From positions 277,248 through 341,247 of the forward strand of contig NC_044922.1 in assembly GCF_003576645.1 (NCBI RefSeq): a stretch of 64,000 bases of DNA, read 5' to 3'. Shown piece after piece: positions 1 through 11,954 of the stretch (the first letter of the stretch is position 1; each line of letters starts with the position of its first letter). The DNA comes from Ipomoea triloba. Lineage: Eukaryota > Streptophyta > Magnoliopsida > Solanales > Convolvulaceae. Position numbers and translations under genes: made by a program. The notes beneath the pieces were generated by a model. It ran no database searches. It saw only the letters and a program-made list of their open reading frames with translations, and was not told the origin of the DNA.

Positions 1-198
1 TGGCAAGGGTACAAGGACAAGGTTGTGCCCGTCGAATTGCAGAGGCATGTCTGGGAAAGGCTACCGTGGATTCGCTATCATGAAGTTCCAGATGGTGGGC
101 ATTTGCTTGTGTATGACACTGCAGTTTGTGAGGCCATATTGAGGTCTCTTTTACTTGGTGAAGATCCTTTACTATATAGGCCAAAACTAGACAGCTAA
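1..198 (+). CDS. Alpha/beta hydrolase fold protein, 3' terminal exon (partial)
   Basis: An open frame runs from base 1 to a TAA at 196-198 and encodes about 65 residues. It contains the segment VPDGGHLLVYD, which looks like the C-terminal catalytic-histidine region of plant alpha/beta hydrolases, where the GGH histidine sits shortly before the end. The preceding segment (KDKVVPVELQRHVWERLPW) matches the part just before that histidine, where the family holds the acid residue of the Ser-Asp-His triad. The nucleophile serine and the rest of the protein lie outside the window, so substrate and localisation cannot be inferred. The AT-rich sequence after 198 fits a 3' UTR. Confidence 0.75.
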   Translation, partial: WQGYKDKVVPVELQRHVWERLPWIRYHEVPDGGHLLVYDTAVCEAILRSLLLGEDPLLYRPKLDS

Positions 199-379
199 GT
201 TTCCAGTGTTCAACATTCTTGTAAAATTGTATTCAAATGTGATTCTGTTGATAGTTTGATTTGTAGAAATGAAATACAAGTGTGGCAGTGGTTGCTGTTT
301 GTTCACATTTCCAGATTGAATGATTAGGCAGAAACAGGGCAGTGAGATACTTCATGCAATGAAATTTAGGACTAAATTA

Positions 380-456
380 TGCCAAATGCCTTAGTGGTCG
401 AGTGGCGTAGCTGTGACTTCTCAAATGAGAGGTTGGTTCAAATTTTAGTGTGAGGG
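380..456 (+). mobile_element. tRNA-derived SINE head (degenerate)
   Basis: The sequence has a Pol III A-box-like stretch (TGGTCGAGTGGC) followed about 40 bases later by a weak B-box (GGTTCAAATT). It aligns by eye with better SINE copies near 61.2 and 62.0 kb, including the lead-in GCCAAA-GCCTT. The 3' body and poly(A) are not clear, so it is probably an old truncated copy. Confidence 0.45.
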
Positions 457-3400
457 CATTGACTCATTGTGCTTAGTCAACAGCATTCTTTTTTTTTTTT
501 TGGCAGGGGAGTTTGAGGAGTATTTTTTAGGTGTGATTAAGAAAAAGAAAATAGGAGAAAAAAGAAAACAAATTTTTTTGATCAAAATGAGGGTCAAGCC
601 CGATAGTAAGATCTGTTTAGAGTTTCATGGGCTTGGAGGCAATGTGATCCATAACTTGGCGGGGCAAATCCGTATGAAAACAAAACAAAGTTGAGTGTTT
701 TTTAGCTTTGATTAAGAAAGAGAAGATAGGAGGATACAAAAAAAAAAAAACCAAAACAAAGTTGAATTAGAAAAGAAAAGAAAAAAACGAACGGAAAAGG
801 TAGTTAACGCGCCGGGCATGTGCAGTGCACGTTCCCGGCTAGGCACGTGTTGTTCTTCACGCAAGGAGAGTGGCGAGATTCAAAGCATTAGCTGGGCCCC
901 ACAGTTTGCCAAAAACCACAAACTTGCCTGATGAGTTTGGACATTCTCTCTTCCCTCTCACTCTTTCATATTGACCAATTTTTTCTCAAAAATCGTGAAT
1001 AATCCACTAAGGTGGAAGCCCTAATAAACATAATAGTTAAATTGTATGTAAAATAGTTAAAGTCGATGACTCAATTAATCACAAAATCACGAGGACTGTA
1101 TTAGGTATTAACTCAAATTTTATTTACAAATATTTCTTATTAAATAAGGGAAAATAAGCAATAAAAAAGTACTGAGTAAGTTATAGATAATTGAAGTAAT
1201 CTTATTAATGGAGTGAGATTCATGAGATTAGATGGGGATGATATTATCACCTTTGGGCGTTGATCTCGTGCTAAGTTAACAAACAGTTAATGATAGCTTG
1301 GCAGCCATTATCGCCCATCCGCTCTTGTCTTCTTCCTGTCTTCAATTTCTCCGTTCAAATCTCTTTCCCGCGATCTCCCTCTATATCCTCGCAAAACGCA
1401 CTACACACTTCATCATGGAGTCGGAGCTTGGAATTTTGGTGTATTAGCTGTTAGAAGATGAGATTATAATGCTCACAGAAGTAGGCAATTTAGGGGTTTT
1501 GGAGCGTTTGGTTTGCTAGGAGATTAAGGTGATGTTGTGATGGATTTCGTTTTAGTTCTTTTCGCTGTGGATTTTGGTGATAATCAGCTCCTGTCACGTC
1601 TGCTCATGTGGTGGCGAGATTGGAGGAGGAAGTGGGCCAAGTGGCCATGGATTCTGGTGGCGTGGAAGCAGTAGAGACCTATTGGGTGCCCCTGCTCATG
1701 TGGTGGACATGCAGCATTAAGAATTGGAGTAAATTGGTTTCCATACTAACTTGAATTTGTTCTTAGCTTTGTTTGCCTTTCGGTTTTCACATTTTTTCCC
1801 CAATTTCCTTGAATGCTAAGGAGTAATTGTGAATTTTGTGATATCTTCTGTTACTTATTGCTAGAGGTGTTGGAATTTGAAGGCAATAAGGAGGCATGAG
1901 CTGGAGATTTAGTTCTTTATCTGAAATCTTATGCTCTGTTTGATGGCTACATTCAAAAGAGGGATAGACTTTGACAATGCAGTGAATTTCTTTCTTGTAG
2001 TGGATATTTCAGATAACTGCATTTATTAGGCTACTTAAAATACTTGGTGAAACGGTTGCTCTGAAACTTGTTACTTCATTCAGTCTTATTTCTTAAATGG
2101 TGTCTTTTGCTGTGTATATCATCTGAGATGATCATGTGTGATCTGTGGCTTGATCTGACCCTGAAATGATTGTGAAGGATTTAGGTGTGTTACATCCAGT
2201 TCTGAGAATGATGCTACCAGATGGAGTTCTATATTGTTGTCAGACTATCTCTATCTCCATTCTCCATATTGTTGTCAGACTGCTTCTCTCTGCTGCCACA
2301 GTTTCTTTTTTGGATGCTATCAGATGGGTAATGGGAAAAGCTTGTGCTCTTCTGAGTTGTGGAAAGGATTAGAGGTTCATCTTGATATCACTTCCAATGA
2401 TTATAATATTGGATATGCACATCTGAAATTGGCCCATCCTTGATTACTGGAGAGCTGAAAATTTTCAAACAGAGTTTCCAATATTTCATAAGGAAGGTCT
2501 GGTAACTTTTTAAATCCCTTCTATGATCCCTTTGCTTGATTACCTTGGCATCTTAGGAAGTGAATTGATCTGCTTTTACTTGTGTAGAACTGAGGACTCG
2601 GGAATAGGGCAAAATGGTGGGACAATTTATTTGTGCATTAGATAAGTATGACTACTTTCAAAGATTTAAGAAGCAAAAATGGATCAATATCCCATCTTTG
2701 GGGGGATGGGCAGAGGTATTGAGACACTACATTTGTAACTAGACAAGTATGACTAAGCTTGAAGATGAGAGTAGTAAAAATATACTATATATCAATCTCC
2801 TATCTTATTTTGGATCCTCCATAGGAAAATTACTGAAGATAGGAAAATATATATTGTAATGTCCATCAAACGCATAAGATAGGGTGAAATGTAGGGAATT
2901 GCTTTGAAAACACAGCTGTTTATACCTTAAAAGATCTAACAATTAACAGAGTTCTATTTTCTTTTATTTTTTATTATTTTATAAGTAATTCACATAGCTC
3001 TATTTTAAAATAACATTTCTCAGGGGAAAATGCCTGTTTCATATTAATTTTCCTGATTCTCATATCATTGCCAAACACTAATATCATATTGTTGTAATCC
3101 ATTTTTATGAAATTTGTCTGGCAGGTGCTGTCTTCTGTAAAGCATTTAACCATTAAAATGTGGATTAAAATACTTAACGATGGTAATAAGGGTTCTATCC
3201 AAAGAGAAGAAAAGATTGTGGTACTAGTGTACTACCTTATGGTGGTAAAGGGTGGAATAAAAAAAAAAGAAAGAAAGAGGGGAACTGATAACAGAGCCAT
3301 AAATCTGTCAACATGTGAAACAAGCTATGCAGCTGAAGCCTAGCACTCTCTCAAAGTTGCTAGATGATCATGGTTTCAGCCTTTCAGGTACTTAGTACTT

Positions 3401-4297
3401 TTCCTTTGTATTTAGACTATTTCTTAGTTTGAGAGAGACTTTTCATCTTTACCGAAGTAACATGTCTTTCATATAAATATACTTATCTGAATCAGGGTAA
3501 TTTAAATGAATAATCACTATCAAGTTTTCTATGAAGTTTCTCTTTGCATCTTAGTTCTGATGCATAAAATGCATACCTTCACTCTCTTATAAAAAGACAA
3601 TGTTTCATAAAAAAATACAATTGTTCCCCTACAAAGTGTGCCTCCCAGCAATATTACTAAAACCATAAGTTTACTTACTATAGGTGATTGCCAATGATCA
3701 TATATACAAGATCAAGGTTGCTGCTCCAAAAGTTTCATTTTCACTGCTATATTGCCTTATGTTCTACACTATGAAATGTATACATGGTAGTAGTTAATTA
3801 ATTTATATACCTAATGGATGGTCATGACTAGTCCTCCCTTCACTCTGGAGGCCCGTACTTGTTATTTGAATAGAAGTGCATGTTAGTTTTATTTGTGGTT
3901 AGAGAGATTAGATAATGTGATAAGTACACATATACATGCTGTGAAAATTAAGTTTCTTGCTTTTCTGGAGTTCAAAACGAATCTTTAATTTGACAATGAG
4001 TGTTTTTCAATTTTATTTCAATAGAAAATGTTGATGTCATATATTTCAAATAAGTAAGAGAAAATTAAGTGCAGAAATTTTAAAATGTCCTAGAAATTTA
4101 AGAAGTCCATTTATTTTTAATTTTTAGCTGAATTAAGTTCAATTGAAAAAAGAATTAATCTTTAGTTGAATACAATATATTTCTGTATCAAAAGGTTTTT
4201 CTTTCATTTCTGGTTGGATAAGTATGAATGAAATGATTTTTAGTAAGGGTTCGTTCATAATTAAAATTTCCTAAAATGGAATTACAAAGTTGATTTT

Positions 4298-4383
4298 ATT
4301 GGCGCTCCGCAAATCTGCAGAGTTGATTCTCCCATTATTATTTATCTTTTTGGAGAATTAGAAAAATTATGTGGAGCGCCAAT
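4298..4383. repeat. Short hairpin (inverted repeat)
   Basis: Arms of 14 bases at 4298-4311 and 4370-4383 (ATTGGCGCTCCGCA and its complement with one mismatch) flank a loop of about 58 bases. It probably represents a small MITE or foldback remnant. No target-site duplication is evident. Confidence 0.5.
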
Positions 4384-4825
4384 TACACCCTATAAATTCA
4401 GTCTTTTCGGTACACATTTTAGGGTTTCTTCACCTGCCGTTAATTGAAAAGCCAGCAGATGCACAACCTGCTATGGATATAGTCATATAGAGTCTGTGGA
4501 GTGGCTAGGCGTTTGACAAGATCAAGGTTTTTTGTTCTCCAAAAGAAGTGAGTGTTTCTTTTCAATTCTAGTTGTTGGAATCATTTCAAGTCTTAATTTT
4601 CATTTTCATTCTTATTGTTGTACTTCAATGCCCTAGAATTTTCTTTTTTCTTAATAGAGGCACATAGTAAAGGCTTCATACTATCTGGTATATGGAGACC
4701 ATTTTCAATTAAAGAGGCCTTTTCTGGAAAGGAATTTTGATCCTTATTGAGGAAGGTCATGAATTTGAAGCATCATGTAGGATCTATTGGTTAATTCCTT
4801 GTTTAATATTGTTGATCATATAATA

Positions 4826-5074
4826 TAATATAAACATAAATGTGCAGGGGTTCGAATCTCCGCGCACACGTGAGGGGATGTAAGCTTTTAGTTGAGATGG
4901 AGCACATGCCTCAATTTGGTATCAGAGCCTCAAATGACCTTTGACATGGCTCTGATACCAAATTGAAGCATGTGACCTTTGACATGACTCTGATACCAAA
5001 TTGGAGCATGTGCTCCATCTCAACTAAAAGCTTAAGCTGATAGTTGGACTGCACATTTTATGTTTATATTTATT
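4826..5074. mobile_element. Foldback element containing LTR/PBS-like sequences
   Basis: Outer arms (about 4826-4848 and 5050-5074) and perfect 28-base inner arms (4882-4909 and 5006-5033) make a 249-bp inverted repeat. Inside it, the 12-mer TGGTATCAGAGC at 4917-4928 matches the tRNA-iMet primer binding site that follows the 5' LTR of many plant retrotransposons. It recurs in inverse orientation at 4949-4960 and, with one change, at 4987-4998. The structure suggests inverted LTR-end/PBS fragments and not a simple MITE. Confidence 0.55.
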
Positions 5075-5983
5075 TATGCTTAACAAATATGTAAATGGTT
5101 TATAAGAAAATCATACACCATCGTCTGGCTAATTTGAAATGTGTTATTAAATTGACAACCACCAACTTTTAAAGCTTTAGCTTGTGATGAAATATTAAGA
5201 ATTTCTGTGATTCTGTCTAATTGTTATACAAGAAGCTAATTTTGATGAACCATGGTCATCCGATGCCCTTGTAAAACTTATTTGATTTTATTTGCTTAGG
5301 CACAACTTTCATATCTCTGGTTCCTTGATATCTGCCCTTGGTTTTCAGCTGTTGTTTAAAAGTAAAATGGAAAACCTTGACTCTACATCAGAGAGCAGAT
5401 AAACCTCATAACTTTGAAATTAGAGGATAACTGGATGTATTATTGATATTTAGGCAATAAGCATTTTATTGATCTTTGTGTAGGTTAATCTAGGCTTATA
5501 TTAACTTTGTTGCATAGGGTACTGCTATAAATGGAAATTTTTTTTTCAGATCTATTATGTTAAATGAGCATGAGTTGTGGAAGAATTTCCTAAAGGCTGT
5601 GCTTGACTATATTTGCAACTAGTATTAGAAGAGATTATTTGAATTTAAACTAACTGTAGATTTATCAATATAGCACAAAATTGTTTCTTGAAGTTGAATG
5701 TAGAAAAATGAGTGTTCTTAGACTTACTTAGTATTATGTTATTAAGGAGGTCAGGCGTAGCCCACCTCTTCTTGTGTTTTCTGCATTGTAGACTATAAAT
5801 TGGTATCTCCTCTCCAGCTTAAGATGGTTTACCTTTTCCCCTTAAATAAAGAGAGTAAAAAAGAGCAAGCAGGTCTGATATTGATTTTGTTGTTTCTCAT
5901 GCATTTTTTTGTGAATCTTCACCAGGTGCAAAGCTGAAGAGGATCCAAAGAGCAAGTTCTGTAATTCTGTAAAGTGGTATGAT

Positions 5984-8900
5984 ATGGTGAATCCACCTGC
6001 AGGTATTCAATCTTTACCTCAGGTTCTTGGAGAAACAAATGGAAGCCAAAATTTGATTTTGGAATCTGAAAAAGATAAAAAATTTCCAGAATCTATGAAG
6101 TTGTTTGCTGATAATATTGACCACAGGCTCATCTCCTCTACAACATCAAGCACAGGGGGAATACTTACAAATTTCCCTGTCTTGGAAAAGAATGTGACTT
6201 CATTGTCATCTCAATGTTGTCTAACATCTGAGGATAGTCCAAGAACAAATATTTGTGGGGCTCATGATCCATCTATAGTTGTTCCATCAAATGTTAATGG
6301 TTCTTTAAATGCTGACTACAAAGTTAAAACATCGGTATGGCCTTCACAGAAGATATTACATTCTAAGGTAGAAGCTGAATATGATGTGCAAGGACAAGAA
6401 ATGTTTTCCTCCTCAACTATGACAGCTGAAACTATATTGAAAGAGAAAACAAAGCACTTAACCACAAAGAGGCAAAATCATAGCACAAGGTTAGAGTGAA
6501 AAAAAAGATTCTTATAAGTTCTTTATGTAATCTTTCTGTTTACACTTTTGCTAAATATCTCAATGTAATTTCAGGAAGTGTGATAATGCTCCTCCAAAGA
6601 TGAGGCGTCATAACGTTACTATTCAAGCTGGGCAGAGTCCAGTTGACAGTTCTCTAAATTTGAAAGGTATAGCTAGTTATAAGAGTGTTGTTATGATAAA
6701 GGTATAGCTAGTCGTGCATACTCAAATGCAAAAGTATATGGAGTGTTGTTAAAGATCTGTGCCAGTTGTAGCAAAATTATATGATAAAGTTCATTTTATA
6801 GACCTAACTATTTAACGTTTCACTATAAAGAAATGAGCTTGTACATGGTTTTTAGCGGTAATGATGACATACATAAGTTAACTGTTCAGGTGCATCAGAC
6901 ATTGATCATAAAGAGCTGGTAGCAGTTGCAAACATGGTTCATGTTGCCAAAAGTATGCACCAGAACTTCTATTTCCATACATTCTCTTTATAACTATTTT
7001 GATGAGTGTTATAATAGTGTTACTTTCTATCTGCAGGAGTTGCCTCTGATACCCCATATTGGAGTGAAATGGAAATTTTCTTTGCTTCTGTCAGTCCAGA
7101 GGACTTAGATTTTCTGAATAAACAAGTACATACTTTATATAATTATATTTCATAGATATGTTGCTTATCCAATTTCCAGGATGATTTTTTTTAGTACCAC
7201 CTTTTGCAATTTTTTACTTTTCGACAGATGAATCTTTCATTCAAATTCAGAGAGCGGCCGTCCGAAATGTTGGTAGATGAAAATGCAACACTAGTGTGTT
7301 TGTATTTCTTTTTGTTTCATTTTGATGCAAATCAGTGGTTTGGTTAATAACCAAGGCTGAGAAAAAATAAGATGGAATCTAGTTGTACTAAAGTGAGAAA
7401 AATGATTTTCTAAGATTGCATTTTTTACAGAGGAATACACTGCCCTATATATATACATGCTAGACTACACAAAACCCTATTTTGGTTTCATCTGCCATAA
7501 TAGTTCCTATGGTTTCATATGCTACAACAGTTCATAGGGTTTCATCTGCCATAATAGTTCCTATTGTTTCATATGCTACAACACTAGTCAATCATTTTCC
7601 TGGCTTCTAATCATGGTCTGACTTTTGCTGTTACAGGGTCTCAAGGAAATAGAAGGAGATAGTAAAAAACACGAAAATGGCAAAGCACAAGTTTCAGTTG
7701 ACTCTGATCCTTTATTTCAAGGAGCCCAGAGTATGAGTAGATTGGACAGAGGTCCCTCATTAACCCAGAGAGTTCTTTCAGCTGTGATTGTTGAAGATGA
7801 AGTTGAAGACTTGTACAATCAGAATGAAGGAAGTATTTCCTTTCAGTGCACAAATGATACCCCTGACCATGGTTCACTTGATGTTATGGCGAATGATCCA
7901 AATAATTGCAACAGAGTATTAACTGAAGTTGAGTTGGGAGTGGATTTGCAGGCTCCATATAATTGCTTGCTGGATGAAGTTTCCTGTAATAGGAATATTG
8001 CATCTCATACTCAAAGTAATCAATATGAATCAAGTTCATCCCATTGCAATGAAAGCTCATCAAATGGTTTCTTGCCATTTCCAGCTAGAGGAGATTTTCC
8101 TGTGATTTCCAAAGAGGATTCTGGTTCAAAATTTTCTTCAAAGCTTGGCACATCTGATATATCATCCTGCAGTTCCCAGTATCAAATGCTTCCGCTTGAT
8201 GATAAAATACGAATGGAGCTACAGAGCATTGGCATACCTCTGGACTCCATGGTACTTAATGATGTTTAATTTTTATTCCATCACATATGGCTTTTATGCT
8301 ATCTTTTCTTATATATATGGCATAATTTTAACAGGCTTGCCCACCCTTGGAGGAAAAATCTGTTGATCAAGAAATTGTGGAACTTAAAGTGGAGTTGGAT
8401 AAACAGGTCAATTCCTTACACATTTCACATATCTCCAAACCAAAACTCTTATGATTTGTGGGGTTTTTATCTCCTTTCTTGACCCTCTAGGACTTGTAAA
8501 TTCTGATACTTCAGGATTTGGGATCTTAGCTTTGCCCATACAAGAAAACTGAAAAACAAAAACTGTCTGTGTATTCCAAAATGGAAGTTGGATAAAGTTT
8601 AATGATTGATTTAGGTCAATGAAGATGAATAATTTATGTTGATGCTGTTATAATCAGTACATTGGTGGTGATTTTACCTAACTCTAGAGTGCTGGTTATG
8701 GTGATTAAATAATTGTCTGAATCTTTATTTAGTTCAGTTTTCTATTTGCTGGATCTTAAAGTTTCAATGAATTGCATTACTTTTCATTTCTGGGAATTGT
8801 GTTACTTGTCATCTTTCATGGAATAACTATTTATTTTATTTTATTTTTTGAGTAGTGAAATTTCTATTGATTTTAAACCTGAAAATATTCATTAGGGTAT

Positions 8901-10487
8901 AAAGAAGACACAAATCTTGAGCCAAATTGATGAAGCCATTCAGCATGAAAGTCAAGAGGAGAAAAAGTACAGTCTACTTTTGTGAATGGATCCTATTTGA
9001 TAACAGCGCCTGGATATTATGGTGTTCATATTGTAATGAGCAAGTCTGTTTTGCAGGAACGTTGAGCAGGAAGCAATGAACCTACTTCTCATCACGGCAT
9101 ACAAAAAGCTGATGGTAATTGATATTGATTTCTTCTCTGTAATTGAAGATATATGGAGTAACTATGGGGCATTTAGGGTTCTCTTTTTCCATGCTTTTAA
9201 ATTGATGGTCTTTCATAATTTTCAATTTATGGTGGCATTTACACTCTGTGCTCCTATTCTGTTTCCTCAGTCGTTATGCAAAGTGGGCAATACTTAACCT
9301 TTAGCAACCTGTGGGGGGAGGGAGCTGGGCGTAAATAGGAAAATGCCTTATGTTGATGCAAATCTGCAGTTCTATTTAGCTCCCCAATTTAGATGCATCA
9401 TTTTCTTTATATCAAAGAGTTCATGTCAATAATTAAAAAAAAAATGCAGGCTACTAGAGGTGGTAATTCATCAAGAAAAGCTGCTAGTAAAGTAGTAGAA
9501 GGAAAGACAAAGGCTTTTGCCAATCGTACTCTTGTTAGATACAAGGAATATGAAAGTACAGGAAAGAGTTGCTTCAGTGAGCCCGAGTTGAAAGAAATCC
9601 TTTTCTCCCCTCCATGCAAAAAGGATATGAAGTCTGCACTGAGTACATTTCGAAGGAATTTCATTGGTGGCTGCCGCAAAAAGGCAACCCGGCGTAAATC
9701 TTACCCCAGATATAAAGGTTTATTCTTCTGCTTCCCTTTCTTTCATATTGTTCTGCTTCAATTCCCTTTCATCTATTGACTATTGTAGTATTGGACTTGA
9801 TGATTAAAGCCCAAAGTTAATTTTCCAGTGATGCCTTTTTATTCATTTAATTCATTCATGTCTTCTTAGTGCTCTTGTTTTGATTTACATACAGCAAAAA
9901 GCGGTGCTTCAAATGCTGGTAAAGCTGCTGCTTCCTCATCAGGAGGCGGGGTTCAGACAGGAGAGTCATCTGGTTCAAAGGTGCGGTCAAAGCGTTCATC
10001 CTCAGTAGCATCATTGAAAGATGATCCCTCCTCCTCCTCGGGTAGGGTGAAGAGAAAGAAATCCTCAGTGAGTGATGAGGTGGAGCTCCTCCATGCCCCC
10101 AAAGCAATAGGAATAGAAATAGGAGCAGTAAATGGAAAGAGAAGTAGTTCAAGTAGGAGGGCTGCAGAAGCAGAATGTTGTGGGAGGTTGAAAAACAAAG
10201 CAGTAGAGGAGGAAGAAGTGGATGATGTTTTAGCATGGGAAAGTGAGCTTCACGAAGTGCCGATCTATTTGGACCCAGCTATTGAGGATCTGAGCAAAAC
10301 TTTGAGCATTGTTGTGACTGAGAAAGCTCCATCTGAAGTTAGCGGCATGCATGATCTGGAAGGAGGTTGGTATGGTGGGGATGATGACCTCACCACATTG
10401 CTCAATATTGATGAAGACGACATGACGGAATTGGACTATGCGCTACGGTGCCCATGGATGACCTTTGGGAGTCCATCTCATAAATAA
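5984..10487 (+). CDS. Uncharacterised plant protein, similar to the C-terminal half of At2g19390/At4g29790-type proteins
   Basis: Ten exons join in frame: 5926-6489, 6575-6666, 6890-6952, 7037-7125, 7637-8251, 8335-8406, 8896-8966, 9057-9114, 9450-9717 and 9895-10487 (TAA). All internal introns are GT-AG. From memory of the family, the diagnostic stretches are a WSEMEIFFASVSPEDLDFL block (exon 4), RVLSAVIVEDEVEDLY and LPLDDKIRMELQSIGI (exon 5), a charged heptad-like helix (exons 6-8), and a TLVRYKEYESTGKSCFSEP block (exon 9). The tail is Lys/Ser-rich with KRKK and KRSSS clusters that could act as nuclear signals, and then acidic (DEDDMTELD). No enzymatic domain is visible and function is unknown. 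The reading frame stays open 5' of the ATG at 5984 to the acceptor at 5925, so the true start may lie further upstream. The family's long N-terminal region was not found. Confidence 0.7.
7484..7587. repeat. Intronic tandem duplication (about 55-bp unit, two copies)
   Basis: Within the 7126-7636 intron the segment beginning GTTTCATCTGCCATAATAG is repeated at a spacing of about 55 bases with few mismatches. It lies upstream of the acceptor and does not alter the exon. Confidence 0.6.
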
Positions 10488-11954
10488 TTCCATCTTGCTT
10501 CAATTCGCTATTTTACATGCATGCATTTTAATTTGCAACATACGTTTACCCCATAAACATCAAGGATCGGGTTGAGCCCATCTAAATAATTTCCATTTTA
10601 CAAAAATGGACACCTCAGATTTCAACATAAACCTTTTTTTTTTTTTAAATGACTTATCAGCCAGTTTATTTTTCTCTATGGAAGTTTGGAATTCTCTTTG
10701 GATTTAAATGAGAAGACATTTTCTTGAAATATCCTTTATATCTCTGCTATTTTCGCATATCCTTTATATGCTTTTCTATTATTTTCTGTATTTTCCTTTT
10801 CAATTCATGATGCCTGTCACTCGCCGTGATGAGTTGGTTTATTTATTGATAGCCGATGAACACTCATCTCCTGTCACAGCTCACACGCAACATTTGAAAA
10901 AAAAAAGTAGTTTAGTATTTTTTACTTAATGATTTAAAACTGTATATGGATATTACAATATTTAATTTTCATCCCACTTTACGGCATGGGATGGTGTAGT
11001 GTATGATCAATCAAATTATTATATTATCATTTGAGCATCATTGTGTATGTGCTTCCACATTATTAGGATTTGTTAGAACTCTTTGTTGTATTAGACTAGG
11101 ATTCTATTCCATCCTGTGACTGTTGTATTATGATTATAGTCTCTACTTGTTTATATTCTCTGTACTATTCTCTGTTGCTCATGTTCTTACAATGGGCAAT
11201 AATTCGTTATCCACCGTTATCCACCGCACACCACTTTGTTTCAATCAAACTTAATGTTTGGAATTATCTGTTCTGGCGAACTCAATTAGTTCCATTCGTA
11301 AGAATCTGTTAGGGTTTGTTGATGGATCTATACCTTGTCCATCCGTGGTGGTGCCTGCTCGTGATGCATGGATTCAATAGGGTCAAGCGATCCTTTCCAT
11401 GATGTTCTCATCCACATTATCATTCATCATTACAATGCAACATTTTCTAGTACTTGTCAAAAATTATTGATATGATTGCATCAAACGTATATAAACTTGT
11501 TGTATGTCCTATACAAGCTAAGATTGATTGTTAAATCGTATATCAATACTGCCAGTACAATGCATCTATTTGAATTTGCAGATTGTAACAAATCAATTGT
11601 GTAGCTTTTATATTTCACTTATCTAGGAGACTAGCTAGGTTCGTTGGGGAAAAACTATATTGCACATATTTTTTGGGATTTTTTTTTTTTTTATCATTAC
11701 TATATAGTATATATTAGGGTAGGTATAGGACTTGGGGTTTCAATTTTATAGAATAAGATTCTCATCAGCATTGCATATATAATAAGGATTAATAATAGAA
11801 CAATTAATGAATAAATAAAACACGAATATTATTATTTCATATCCTACCCTAATAACACAACTAATAATTAGTCCTATCTAACTAACTATCATCCCTCCCT
11901 AGCTAACATCTGTGAACTAGCTCTAACTATACTACTCAACATACGAAATCTGAT
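10488..11954. other. Intergenic region between convergent genes
   Basis: This holds the 3' flanks of the gene ending at 10487 (+) and the beta-xylosidase ending at 11955 (-). AT-rich with short homopolymers. I see no gene, RNA or clear repeat in it. Confidence 0.5.

Larger units (their letters stand above)
199..5925. other. Intergenic region and possible non-coding 5' exons of the next gene
   Basis: About 5.7 kb without a convincing coding exon. It holds a degenerate SINE head (about 380-456), an A-rich stretch (700-790), a C/T-rich segment at about 1320-1390 that resembles a plant 5' UTR, a short hairpin (4298-4383) and a foldback element (4826-5074). A good splice acceptor at 5924-5925 shows that the next gene has at least one more exon in this region, but I could not fix its position. 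Confidence 0.5.

Noticed and set aside
3329..3388. A possible upstream coding exon (MQLKPSTLSKLLDDHGFSLSG) followed by a GT donor
   Set aside because: It ends in phase 1, whereas the frame entering the acceptor at 5925 needs two preceding bases. Joined directly, it would hit a stop after 15 codons. It also does not resemble the family N-terminus.
4847..4870. B-box-like GGTTCGAATCTCC considered as a tRNA or SINE
   Set aside because: No A-box upstream and no cloverleaf. It lies inside the foldback arm.
9856..10236. Long open frames on the - strand opposite the last exon of the At2g19390-like gene
   Set aside because: They are antisense shadows of Ser/Lys-rich coding sequence with no recognisable domain.
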